From Ziziphus jujuba (lineage: Eukaryota; Streptophyta; Magnoliopsida; Rosales; Rhamnaceae), in contig NC_083387.1 of assembly GCF_031755915.1 (NCBI RefSeq), forward strand, positions 896,501 to 960,500: a stretch of DNA of 64,000 bases, read 5' to 3'. Under the pieces are notes generated by a model. That model was not told the origin of the DNA. It did no database searches and worked only from the letters and a program-made list of their open reading frames with translations. Positions 1 to 11,787 of the stretch are shown here, piece by piece (within the stretch, counting starts at the first letter, position 1; every line of letters begins with the position of its first letter). The position numbers were made by a program, and so were the translations under genes.

Positions 1-629
1 TTTTCCGTATATGATATTTTAAATTTGGGGAATGCATTTACTTCTGGAAACAAAGATATGAAAGTTTTCTGATAGCGAATGGCCCAACTCTAATTCCTGT
101 TAGTGACGGTGATTTTCACTTCACTTGGTGGTGTTTGTGGGTTCAGTTTGTAGTTTGTAAAGAAACCATTCTATCAAACATATTGGTGATAACCAATCTG
201 TCAAACCTTGATATTGACAAAATGACAATGTTATTATAATAGCCGAAATCCGAATCATCTTCCTTGTATAATCAGTTTAAAATTTTAACTTAGTGGATAG
301 TGTTTGAAGTAAGATTCGTGCTTGTATTTGAGATTCGTCAAGATATCCTTGTGTTCCACCAGTGTGACATTAAGAAAGATTGAAATTACATACTTAGCTA
401 TAATTATAAGTGGTTTACTTATGGGCATGGGATTTGGTAAATGATTCATAATTTTGAAACCCTTTACCAGCACCACCATTCGAAAGTCGTTGTATTACAA
501 CTTATCAAATATTTCCTACCACGTGCTACAATGGTCTCCGGGACACATGCAACCAAAATCCTTGTGGGAATTGAACGAAAGCAATTCTACGTCCCTGGAT
601 AAATTCAAAACCCACTTTCGGTCTTCATT
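1..629. other. intergenic, no gene seen
   Basis: AT-rich sequence downstream of the first membrane-protein gene, which is read on the minus strand. It probably holds that gene's 3' UTR at its right edge. The short open frames here have no recognisable family and no coding character. Confidence 0.6.
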
Positions 630-3001
630 CTACACCTTCACGAATGCATGGGGAAACAATCTGGAGAGAATAGAATCTTTGCCTTTCACGATCAATGCAT
701 ATATCCAATAACAGGGAACGTGAAACAGAGCCAACCCAAAATAACTGTAGAAAGAACAAATTCAAATCAATATCTGTATGCATACTTAATAATACAAAAA
801 TGGATTGGAATTTGAAGGGCAACAAATATAAATAATATTGCTACATACCATAGGGGTGCCCAGGGTGTATCAAGTTCGAGAAAAGGATAGGGCCACCTGG
901 AAGAGCTTCTATATGTCATTACCAGCTTTCAGCTTTACCTCTATGATGCATGCCATTGAAGCACTATAACATTAATTTTAATGATAGCATAAAAGAATAA
1001 ATTTATACCCTGTTGAAGAACCAAAGGCGTGAATGATCCATTGGAAGCTGATATAGAGGCAGCTCCACAGCACAAAATAGGCAAATCCAACCCATGTGAA
1101 TGTCTGCAAAAACAACATGGAACGGGAATGGCGGCTTAAATTAATACAGACTTGATTTGGAACTCTAATCTTTTTGATGACTGTCTATCAAGGATGGTAC
1201 TTATGATGGCTTAGAAAAACTTCAATACTAGCTTTTTTATTTGTGAAAAATTTCATACTTACCAGACCATTGAGAGCAGTGTCTCCGATAAGCAGAAGTG
1301 CATTCAAACTATGCAGGGCACCTATCAACTGCAAAGCACATTTCAATACCGAGACACAAAGGATGATGGTCAGAACTTGGTCCCTCTAACTCCATTATCA
1401 AAGAAGCATAACTAGCATACTAATGATGCAAATGAATCAAAAGTCTGCATTATAGCTACTGAGCACAGATAAAAATGAAGCCAGAACAGTAAGAAGAAAC
1501 CATTAACCACTCAGAAAACGAGTTCCAAAACCTTATTATGTACTTCAAAATGACAAATAAACATCAATTAGCTGCATTTTAATGTCCATAACAGCAAAAG
1601 GCTGAAAGCCACAAGCTACTCTTGATTCCTTTCACATGCAGCCCAATTCTTTTACTTAAATTACATCTCTCGAGATCTCAGTTTGAACCCCAGCATCCAA
1701 AGTGAACATTTGTACCAGTCATGTAGTTGGAAAATGGCACTCTATTTGCCATCTTAGCACATGGAAACAAACGAAAGCAATTCGCATATTCATCATAGAG
1801 GTTAATGGACGAGGAAGAGTAAAAATGAGTATTGAAAAGAGATAGCAGTACTTTGAAATGCTTTCCTTTAGAGGAAGTAACTAAGTGGTGTCTCTGAGAG
1901 GGGGAACTCACCAGGGTCAGTTCAAATTGCACATTTACTAGCAATGGGACTAAAACACACCAAAATACTATGTCTGTCAGGATAGAAGCTGCTCCGGAAG
2001 TCTGTCATAAATATAATAATATAAGCTTTCATCCAATTCGGAATTCACACATCAAAACATTTTAAACTCAACCAGACGGTAAGAGTTCCAACAAACAACT
2101 AACATTTCGCCATTAAAATATATGTCACGCCTAACACGAATAATAATAAAACCTTTTCCTTAGCCAAGCAAGTCAAGATTAAAGAATTCAACATGTGACA
2201 GAAATCGAACAAAACGCCAATGAAGATGAGATCTTGATGAACGGACCTGATACATAGCGTGCATTAGATATCCCCAAGGACCCGCAAGGATCTCCTTTTG
2301 AGCAAGAGGGCCCAGTCTCTTGGATTTGCCCTTGAATTCTTTGTCCCTGTTGGTAATTGAGCTTGAGGATCCGCAACATCCGTAGGCGGATATAACAGTC
2401 CCTAGCTATTACAGAAAGTAATGTTAGTGTAAAGCAAGAGCTAGAATATGGAATTATAGTGAGAATGGATTTGGTTGATGATTGAATGTGTATAATGTGC
2501 TTCACAGTGATTACATAAAAGGTAGTGATATATATATATATATATAAATATTTACACATATATATTATAAGATATGGGGTAGATTGGCATACCGCAAAGT
2601 AGCACATGACTAGTGCCAAAGTCCACCTGCACACCAATTCACAGCAAAGAAATATTACAATTGAAAAACGACCCAATTCATATTAAATTTAATCCCTGGA
2701 AAAATTTAGCGGGTTTTTCAACTTACTGAGTGTAGAAATAATACAAGACAAATGCTCCATGTGACGAAACCATGGAATAGAGAGTCCAAGCCAAGCAAAG
2801 ACAGGCGAAAGCTCTATAAAACAGAAGCCAAAGAGGATTGAGGTTTCTCCAGCATGGTTTCCACAAGACACAGGATTTGAGAGGCTCGGCGTTCCCTTTC
2901 CTGATGAAGTTGAGAGCTATGACGGCCGGGACGATGAAGATGAGAGCACAGACTGGAACTTGCCATCGAACCCAGTAACCAAATCCTTGACTAGTAGACA
3001 T
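630..3001 (-). CDS. plant multi-pass membrane protein, At1g10660/At5g62960-like (copy 1)
   Basis: Eight coding exons on the minus strand: 3001-2727, 2626-2593, 2405-2247, 2001-1912, 1328-1263, 1103-1009, 896-849 and 744-630. They total 882 nt and encode 293 residues. All introns are GT-AG and the phases close. The protein has about six hydrophobic segments: near residues 15-35 and 60-90 (exon 1), 'WTLALVMCYFA', 'TDIVFWCVLVPLL', 'FAYFVLWSCLY', and a final 'LALFHVPCYWIYALIV'. The block 'WPYPFLELDTPWAPL' near the C-terminus is the strongest family signature. It belongs to an uncharacterised plant family; I recognise the family but know no biochemical activity. Where copy 2 has 'PLWYF', this copy reads 'PLCYF' across the exon 7/8 junction, a possible substitution at a conserved Trp. 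A paralogue with the same exon layout lies about 1 kb upstream on the same strand. Confidence 0.85.
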
Positions 3002-3985
3002 TTTCTCAGAGCACGAAGATTCTCTCTCGAGGAAGAGACGTACAAATACGATACAAGAAGTTAATTCGAAGTTAGTAGGCTTACATGTTAAAGAGGAAAA
3101 AAAGAAAAAAAAAAAAAAAGGTTTTAATTAATTAATGAAGGTTTCAGAATTGGACAGTGCCATTGGACGGTCGGCGCATGCCCAAAGAAAATTGGAAAAT
3201 TGATCATCTTTTGATTAGATTAGATTCCAACAAACACCTTACCACCCAAATCAATAATAACACGTTTGTCTTGTTTTGCTCAGGAAATCTGGCACTTTTA
3301 GTGAGTGACTAAAACAAGAAACAAAGCGCGTGGGAAAGCATCAGTGGGGGCCATCCTAATTTTCTTGCCATAAACATTGGTCGTTTAAATCGTTTTTCCC
3401 CCTTAAGCCCATTTAATATATGACCGACAGATGTATGGTCATGTTACTCGTGTCTCCTTTGCTTTCAACCATTTCGGAAGTCCCTAAGCAGCTGCTAACT
3501 GCTCGGTCAGTGCCACCGTCCCTTCTTCTCGTCTAGCTTTCTCTAAATTTGAAGCGATTGGTCGTTCTTTGTTTTCTATCATTCACGTCTTTTGGGTATT
3601 CACAAAAATCTTTTATCTCATAGCAAAAGAAAGGAAAACATCTATATATATATATATATATATGTTGCAATCTTCCATTTTGTTTATTGGTTTATCTAAT
3701 CCATGGAAAATTAGCCACACTCAAGTGCAAATACTAACCAATAATTCATAATTGAGAAAGTCAGCAACACAAGAAAAAGGGAGCTGGCAGGTTTTTGGCA
3801 TTGGTTCGAATTTCAACTCCAAAACAAACATGATAATGGATTTGCAAATCAATCATAAAACTGTAAAGAAGGATAGACCTGAGCATTCCCTTCTCTTTTT
3901 GCAAACAAATTAAACCATCAAAAATCAAAACTACTATCCAATATACTAACAAAGTTTTCTATCAAGGGGTATGAAACTAAAATAG
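3002..3985. other. spacer between the tandem membrane-protein genes
   Basis: Holds the presumed promoter and 5' UTR of copy 1 near 3002-3400 and the 3' flank of copy 2. It contains a poly-A run near 3100-3118 and a (TA)n microsatellite at about 3642-3662. No further gene is seen. Confidence 0.6.
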
Positions 3986-6896
3986 CTAAACAAAGTCATG
4001 GGGAAACAATCTGGGGAGAATTGTATATTTGGCTTTTATTATCAGTGCGTATATCCCATAACACGGTATGTGAACCAGGGCCAAGCAAAAATACCTGCAC
4101 AACAAACAACGCTTTCCTATTAAATTCTTTTTTACCTATGAACTTATAAATTAACCTGAAAAGACATGGTGGTTTACCACAGAGGAGCCCAGGGAGTGCC
4201 CAGCTCAAGGAAAGGATATGGCCACCTGGAAGGAAGGAACTCAAAATTATAAATTCAAATCGGAGAAAAAGTTGAAAGATATTGTTATTGTCCGTGCGTA
4301 CCATGAGAAACCACACGCGTGAATAACCCATTGGAAAATCACATAGGTACAGCTCCATAGAACAAAATATGCAAGCCGGAACCAAGGAAATGGCTGAGAA
4401 AGGTGCATGGAAAGAAGCATCCATCAGTAGACGTATTATTAGAAAGCCATTAGCTATAGCCATAGTGGGAGAAACATGTTCTATTACATATATATATACA
4501 CTCCTTTTTATCTCCAGAAGGAACATAGAATCAAGAATTTCTACTACCTCTTAGCAGTGTAATTGTAATACTTACAAGGCTATTCAGAGCAGTGTCCAGA
4601 AGAAGAAAAACAGCATTCAAAGTGTGCATGCAACCCATCAGCTGCCAACCATATATGGATCCACATATAAAAGTTAATCAAGCAAACAAGGAAAAGGGCA
4701 ACCAACGGTGTATATATGCTGGTTGTGAAAGTAGATACAAGGCCTTAAATTTGCTAAAAGGTCAAGTTAACAAGATTCAGTTAAAACCAGATTCCGTGTT
4801 CCTTTTTATGTGGTTCTTGTTTTCAATTCTTTTGGTTGGGGGGAAGGGGTTGTGGAAAGCAGTATTCAATGTCTGATTCATTTGTGCAAAATCAAAATGT
4901 ATGGTTTTGTGTTGACTCGACCCAATATGCATTAGCAGATTATTTTCTGCAAAATTATGATATTCTCATACATCATTCCACGATTATTTGATTCTCCAGT
5001 ATTCCTTTTCCAAAATGATATGTCCATAGTTGTTAGCTTAAGCAATACAAAGATAAACAAAACAGTTCATAAAGTCATTGATGGTCAGAAGCATAGAAGA
5101 ATGTAAGGAGAAAAGGCAGAATGAAACACCAGTAAGAAGATTGACATGAAATTGATGGTTCATAAGGAGTAGGCTCACCACATTGAGGCGGAGATGGGCA
5201 TTTGATAAGAAGGGGACAATGACACACCAAAACACAACATCAGTTAATATAACAGCGCCTGCACAAGTCTGTTTAGGATCCAAATATTAGCTTTTCTACT
5301 TGCGTTTCAAAAAGCATACCCTAAAACAAGGCATGATCAAAAGTTCGAAAAGCTTGAAGCAACTCTACCTGCTAAATTGTTAATGGAAAATTCAACATGC
5401 TATATCAATCTGGTCAGCACTTCAAAATTGATATATATATATATATATATATTGTTGGACTAACCTGAAACGCAACTTGCATTAGATATCCCCAGAATCC
5501 TGCTTTTTGCTGAATATCCTCCTGAGCGTGGTAGCTTCGCAGCTTGATGGAACCATTGATTTCTTTTTCCCTGTAAGTGTTGGTAGCTGCATTTCCACTT
5601 TCTTCCAAATCCCTTCTTGAAGACTCAGTCCTTTCTACATTTTCATAAGGAGGTTTGTTCGCTGATAGCCAACATCCATATGCAGAGACAATAGTTCCCA
5701 GCTGCAAAAAATATATTATAGTATGGTTTTAATAGATTTGCTTGAAAAGAATATCTCTATTGTTAACCTTCTATACCAGGTTGCATTTTGGCTTGTCTAT
5801 CTGTCGTTTCATGTACAAGCATAACATACATGCAGACAGGTAGCGACTAACAAAACCCCAAGTGCATAATAAGGGAAAAACATGAAAGAAATTATGAAGC
5901 CTGACGTACCACGAAGTAGACAATAACTACTGCAAAAGTCCACCTGCACATCAATTTACACAAACGAAGTAGAAGATTAGGGCGCTTCCATTGTTATCTC
6001 AAAACAATAACTTTCACTAGGTTCCTCTGTTTTCTTGACAGTAAAATGTAAATTATTTCAAAGAACTAACGGATTAAATTGGTGTGAGAAAACATGTCAA
6101 ACAGTATGCTTGCACTGGCAGAAACCACTGAACATTAATAGCCTCCATTCTACAATCTCGACATAAAAGAAGAGTTGCGAGACAAGGGACTATTCTGCCT
6201 GATCAGGGGATATTAACTAAAGCTAATAACAAAAACCTTCATCATGGGCAAATTTGAATTTGATATTTCTGGGACTGGCACGGTTCAGATCCAAACGGTT
6301 GTTCCTTTTCTGAATAAAATTTCTATATAAAAAAATAATAATAATAAAAAAAAAAAAAAAACCCATTGAATGTTTGTAAAATGCAAGGGTTTATAGGATC
6401 TGGAAAGGCAGAGGATAGGATCTCAATAAAGGAAAGAGGGTTATATCAAGATGATATGAATTGACACAGTGATTAAGTTGAAACAAGATTGAAAATTAAT
6501 CAAGATTCAAGACTCAATTAAAAAGGAGGCAGAGAAGAAGGATTTTTACTCAGTATAGTATATGAAAATGGTGGAACCCCACGTGAAAACGTCCCAGGCC
6601 AAGAAGCCAGACAAAACTAGAAAGGAAAGGAACCGTGTTGCCAAGAGCCATTTGGGGTGAACTCCTCTCCAACAACTGGTCCACAACTGACAAGTGCTTA
6701 CATGACCCTTGCACAATCCGCTCACAGTCACGGAAACCTCACTGTCCGGTTGAGCCACAACAAGGCTCTCATACATGGTTGAGTCTTGGAATCTGAACGA
6801 GCCTTCATTCCTCCAAATCACCCATAAAGCACCAAAAAATGATATGCCAACAATGCCGAAACAAACGAAGTCATACCAGCATACCTCCAGCGCCAT
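3986..6896 (-). CDS. plant multi-pass membrane protein, At1g10660/At5g62960-like (copy 2)
   Basis: Eight coding exons on the minus strand: 6896-6550, 5943-5910, 5701-5465, 5268-5179, 4641-4576, 4393-4302, 4225-4178 and 4094-3986. They total 1023 nt and encode 340 residues, with GT-AG introns and closed phases. Exons 2, 4, 5 and 7 have the same lengths as in copy 1 (34, 90, 66 and 48 nt). Conserved blocks include 'LTDVVFWCVIVPFLSNAHL', 'LDTALNSL', 'WPYPFLELGTPWAPLW' and 'LALVHIPCYGIYALI'. Exon 1 encodes a longer, divergent soluble stretch between two hydrophobic segments. Exon 3 is longer than in copy 1 (237 against 159 nt), through a polar insert rich in Glu, Arg and Asn. The family is uncharacterised, so no reaction is assigned. 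The two genes are clearly a tandem duplication, and the divergence in exons 1 and 3 suggests it is not recent. Confidence 0.85.
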
Positions 6897-8141
6897 TTCA
6901 TATAAAAACTTTCTTAAAATCTAAGGATTGATGAGAAATGAAGACCCAAATATTTCCAGATTAGGAGGCCTTTCTTGAGTTGGAGAGGAACATTATGGAA
7001 TGTGCGACCACCTACAACTACTATAATATTTAGTTAAAAACTTCCTGCTGATGCATGGACTGGTAGTTTTGACTATCTGGTGTTTTGGGAGTGTTAGGTG
7101 TTATGCTGAGGTTTAAAGGGGAATTGGGCGGTTAAAGTGTTTTGATAAATTAATTTACATGACAATAAAGAAATTATAGCAATCCAAAATCTAAAAGTAG
7201 CTACCCTTCTGCTTTTGTACATAATCGGGAAGGAACCAAAGTTATCCTGCAAAATTGTGTGGCACAACCACTACATCAATTTTCTAGAGTCCGGTTGACG
7301 ATGGCCAAAGAAAATACAAAGGGCCTGCCACGTTTGTGGGCCAGTAACACAAATTCAATTTATTTTACCCCTATTTAATTATTTATTTTGCAATTTCAGC
7401 AATATATATAATTATATATACATGCAATGAAAATCTGTATAAATTAATTTATTCTTAAAGCCATTATAGGTAGACTTTTCTTTTTTGTATGAAATCCTAT
7501 ATATATATATATATATAATTTTATTTTTTTTTGAAAAAAAAATTGTATATAGTTAAAAAAAAAATGTAATTTTTTAATAGTTTAAGATTATTAAGAAAAT
7601 ATATCCTCATTGACCAAATATATATATATATATATATATACATATACACTCTTACCCCAACAAGGGTAAAATAAAATATAAAATGGTGTTAAAGAAGGAG
7701 CCGAAAACAACACTATTTTAATACAATATTTTCCGATATATAGGTATAGAATTCAATTGTGTTTGTGAGATGTATAAGTTTTACATTATAAACAGACTTA
7801 AAACAAAGAGAAAGGAAATTAGAAGTTTGGAGAAAAGGGGATATATGGTGGTGGGGTAAGGAGTAAGGAAGACGGAGACATAATAGACAAAGATGAAGAA
7901 TTTACGAAGTGGGATATAGAAAGAAGGATAAATTAAACATATCTGGCAGATTACAAGGAAAATGCACATGGCAAATAGCTGGTAACGAAGTTTGACTTTG
8001 AGAAATAAAAGAAAATTCATCTTTTCAAGTATTACAAAAGAGCATCCAGTCCACAAAAACATTGTATCATGAATTGTGATTATCGTGCATTTCATTTTTA
8101 AGTGAAGTGGAAAGAAACAAACAAAATGAAGTTTAAAATAT
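6897..8141. other. intergenic, AT-rich
   Basis: Holds the presumed promoter of membrane-protein copy 2 (right side of 6897) and the 3' flank of the dehydrogenase gene. (TA)n runs lie at about 7500-7516 and 7619-7640. The long minus-strand open frame at 7781-8278 overlaps the dehydrogenase in another frame and is not supported. Confidence 0.6.
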
Positions 8142-8962
8142 TTAGAGTTTTGAAGCAAAGCTGTGATTGACAACGGTAAAGCCTCCATCAACAACCAAAT
8201 TGTGCCCGCTGATATAAGCGGATTCATCAGAAGCAAGAAACAGAGCAGCTTCAGCGATATGCGTGGCCTTGAGCACAATACCCTTCAAATTGGCAATGGC
8301 ACTGCTATTAGCCTCAACCTCATGCGGTTCCAGATTGAAAGCTCTGCATGCAAGAGGGGTGGCCACTCCAAAAGGGGAAATGCTATTGACTCTGATCCCG
8401 TGAACCCCAAGCTCACTGCAAGCCGATCGGACCAGACCCACCAAAGCATGTTTGGATGTGGTGTAAGCATGTGGACCCGTCCCTCCAAGCGAAGCAGAGA
8501 CACTGGTGGTGCATATAATAGATCCGCGGATATTCCTGGCCACCATGGCTCGGGACGCGTGCTTGATTGTGGAAGCGACTCCGACAACATTGGTGGCCAT
8601 GGTGTTGTGGAAGCCTTGGATGTCAAGCTCCAGAATGCTGGATATTGGACCGATGATCCCAGCGTTGCTGAACAGAACGTCCAGGCTTCCATATTTGTTC
8701 AGGGTGTAATTCACGGTTTCTTCCACTTCCTTCTCGTCTCTTACATCACAGTGGTGGTAACTCACTCTTTCTGACCCTATTGATTCTACAACTCCATGCC
8801 CCAGTTCGTCTTGGACATCTGCAGCAACAACCAGCGCACCATTTGATGCGAATAATCTTACTGATTCCGCGCCAATCCCACTAGCTGCACCTGTCACAAG
8901 GGCCACTTTGCCCTCTAACCTACAAACAACACCCCACTCATTTTCATTTTCATATTCGACTT

Positions 8963-8994
<32 letters not shown>

Positions 8995-9103
8995 TAGCAA
9001 AATTATCATCAAATTAATTAATAGGCAGATCTCGGTACGCCATATATAGCACGATCAAAGAGTAAACAGTCTAATTAGTAAATTACCTTGGCGCCTTAGA
9101 CAT
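8142..9103 (-). CDS. short-chain dehydrogenase/reductase, secoisolariciresinol-dehydrogenase-like
   Basis: Two exons on the minus strand, 9103-9087 and 8919-8142, encode 264 residues. The first encodes only MSKAPR and is joined through a split AG|G codon. The Rossmann signature TGAASGIG is at residues 15-22. Asp40 closes beta-strand 2, which favours NAD(H) over NADP(H). The NAG motif is at 91-93. The catalytic set is Asn116, Ser145, Tyr158 and Lys162 (YTTSK). The length and the C-terminal 'YISGHNLVVDGGF' fit the plant SDR110C group, which includes secoisolariciresinol dehydrogenase, ABA2/xanthoxin dehydrogenase, momilactone A synthase and borneol dehydrogenase. The substrate cannot be told from sequence; oxidation of a secondary alcohol in specialised metabolism is the likely type of reaction. 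The intron contains an (AC)n microsatellite. Starting at the M inside the intron would give a CVCVCV-rich N-terminus made of that repeat, so the spliced start is preferred. Confidence 0.9.
8962..8995. repeat. (AC)n microsatellite in the dehydrogenase intron
   Basis: About 15 AC dinucleotides, preceded by a short TATATA stretch, lie inside the single intron of the short-chain dehydrogenase gene. They give rise to a spurious Cys-Val repeat reading frame on the minus strand. Confidence 0.95.
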
Positions 9104-9405
9104 TGATGTGGTCTTGGTTCTCTTGATGATGGGAAGGGAGCCTTTGCTCAAGCTTCCAGAAAAGGCTCTTGGAACTGCTGCTCCTTATCATATATTATGG
9201 CCTTATATATATATGTATATATATATAGTTTATAAAGATTTTCGAACACTGCAACTGCTGGCCAAAAATATATAGAAAATTATAGCTTTACTTATGATGT
9301 AAAGTACTAAAAAATAAAGAAATTACAAATAATAATGTTCAGCCTCCAATCCATCAACTTTTATTTTAAGTCAACTGTTCTAAGAACCTTTAAATTGAAA
9401 GTGCT

Positions 9406-9436
<31 letters not shown>

Positions 9437-10884
9437 TTATGCATTAGAATTGATATTTATATTAATTCAATTAACCATTATGTTCTTTTAATAAATTAGA
9501 TATTTGAATAATTTATTAGATTTCTTGCAACTTGCCGGGTCCTTTAATAACTTATTTAATCCAAAATGTGATATTAGAATAAGATCACATGGTGATGATA
9601 TATTGTAGATTACAGTACAGGAACAGAACACTGACATATATATATATATATATATACATATTTGTGATTCATATATATATATATATATATATATTTGGGT
9701 AATGATATTTATGATTGATGTGAATCTACTAATTATAAGCTAAGTTAATTCTTACTGTTTTTGTATCCATTGAATGAAGTCCACTTTGGCTCATAGCACT
9801 TTTGCTGATAAAATTAGGCTCGCTGATCCCAAGGCATAGGAACTACAGAAGATATGGATTTAGATCAGTGAGCAGCTATAGGAGCGGAGTAGACTCCAGA
9901 GAGATCTCAACTTTCTCAAGGGAATGACCTTAATTCAACCGACCAACACTTAATTTTCCTGCTCTTCCTGTGTTATGGACAATGCTCTCTGCTTTGACTT
10001 GGTATTGATGAAGGCGGATGGATTACTATGTTAAGGAACAAGGATAAATCCTTTACTTCTTCTAAATGATCTACATATTCAATGAATAGTAGTATATTTT
10101 TATAATTGCTTGTTCATCGATCTGTCAATACATAGATACTATAGCTCTTGATAATGGTATTTCATCCAATATGATTGCAGATGTAAAAAGATAGATAGTA
10201 ATATAGTTAAAGCAACCCTGAATCTAGTTATAGCTTATAGTGTCGTTGATATATAGCGATGTGTAGGATCCGATGTCCATATATTGTTAGTGACGCATTC
10301 TTCCATGAAGATTTATATTTATATATAAGTAGGTGTTATGTAGGATGTGGTGCTCGAGAGCCAAAGCAGAGATAACTGACCCAGCTGCAACAGTAGTAAG
10401 TGGCATCTCTTCAAAAGAAAGGACCCTGAATGTGCTGATGTTACTACACAAACTCTCAATTTGTCTCCCCACTCCCCACTCTTCATATCATGCACACTCC
10501 TATCATGATATTAATATTCAACAAGTATGCCTCATTTTTAGCTTCTCATTCAACTCACTTGTTCCTCCATAGTAGTATTATTATATTTAATATTACGGAC
10601 TTTAATTAATTAAAGTCGAAAGATGGAATAAAATAAACAAATACCATTCAAATCAAATCAAGTGGATCAGGTCAAGTGAAAATGGGCCGGATTTTAACCC
10701 ATTTCAAAAATAGTGTACCAAGCCCACATAGGAGGACGAGCGGCTACATTGATATTTCACATGATATTGTCAGCCGGTTAGCAAGGCATTAGATTGAATT
10801 GGCGTCAATCTGAATCAGCGTGAGAAAAGCTGCAGATATCCGATACGCGCGCGGCCAGTGGTGTGTGGTTGTGCGGTTTTGACC
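9104..10884. other. intergenic between divergent genes
   Basis: Shared upstream region of the dehydrogenase (minus) and the START-domain gene (plus). It holds (TA)n runs at about 9418-9438, 9640-9655 and 9671-9695. The sequence around 9780-10020 and 10330-10560 is less AT-rich, but I recognise no gene or element in it. Confidence 0.55.
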
Positions 10885-11755
10885 ATGTCGTCTGCAACGG
10901 CTGTAGCAAGAGCAGCCTATATTTCAACTCCAAGCGTGCCCACCACCACCAACACATCCACATCCACATCCACAAGAAATCTGATTGTTTTTGGCGCCAC
11001 TCCTCCCAATCCCGCTCTCACTTGGAGAAGAAGAAGGAGAAGAAACTACTCAGCAGGAGCAGGAAGAGGAGGAGGCTCCTCTTTAAGGCAATTTCCGTCG
11101 CTTTCAAGGCCATTCTTCAGAATCCCATGTCACTCTTTGAATCCCAAAACTGTCTTCACCCACTCCAGACGCTTTTCCCCTGTCATGGAGTGGCAGGACT
11201 GCACGTATGCTCAAACTCTCCCTCTCTTTCAGTCTTTCTTTTCTGTCTTCCCTACAATCTCTATTTGGTTTGGATTCCATTGCATTTGTATTGGCAACAA
11301 CTCATTCTGTCTTTTTTCATTTGTTTTTATTTAAATAAAAAAATAAAATTCAGATTGACTAGTACATTACCCATTTTCTACTTCTTCAATCTTTAATCTT
11401 TAATAAGTCCTTTTCTATTTTATCTATCTATTTTTGAAGTATTATTTTATTTACCAAATGCAGGGTGAAGATGAAAGTAGACGTGCCTATCTCAGTTGCC
11501 TATAAGTGTTACTCTGATCGTGAAGCAATTCCCCGCTGGATGCCTTTTATTTCATCCGTAAAGGTCTGCCAAAACCCAATTGCAACACCTTTCAATGTTT
11601 GTAATTTTAACATTAGACCCTCTTCACCTTTGTTTCTTGTCTATAAGGAAAAATTATCATCTTATTGGTCAAAACAATTTCGGATGCCTTCCCTATTCAT
11701 GTTAAACAGCATAGGGGTCCATTACAAGTTTCAAACTATGGCGTGAAGTTCGCGA

Positions 11756-11787
<32 letters not shown>

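Noticed and set aside
8163..8774. 203-residue plus-strand open frame opposite the dehydrogenase
   Set aside because: Antisense shadow of a well-supported SDR exon; its sequence has no independent protein features.
10287..10472. 61-residue minus-strand frame between the dehydrogenase and the START gene
   Set aside because: Not recognised, no splice-linked neighbours, and an equally open frame exists on the other strand.
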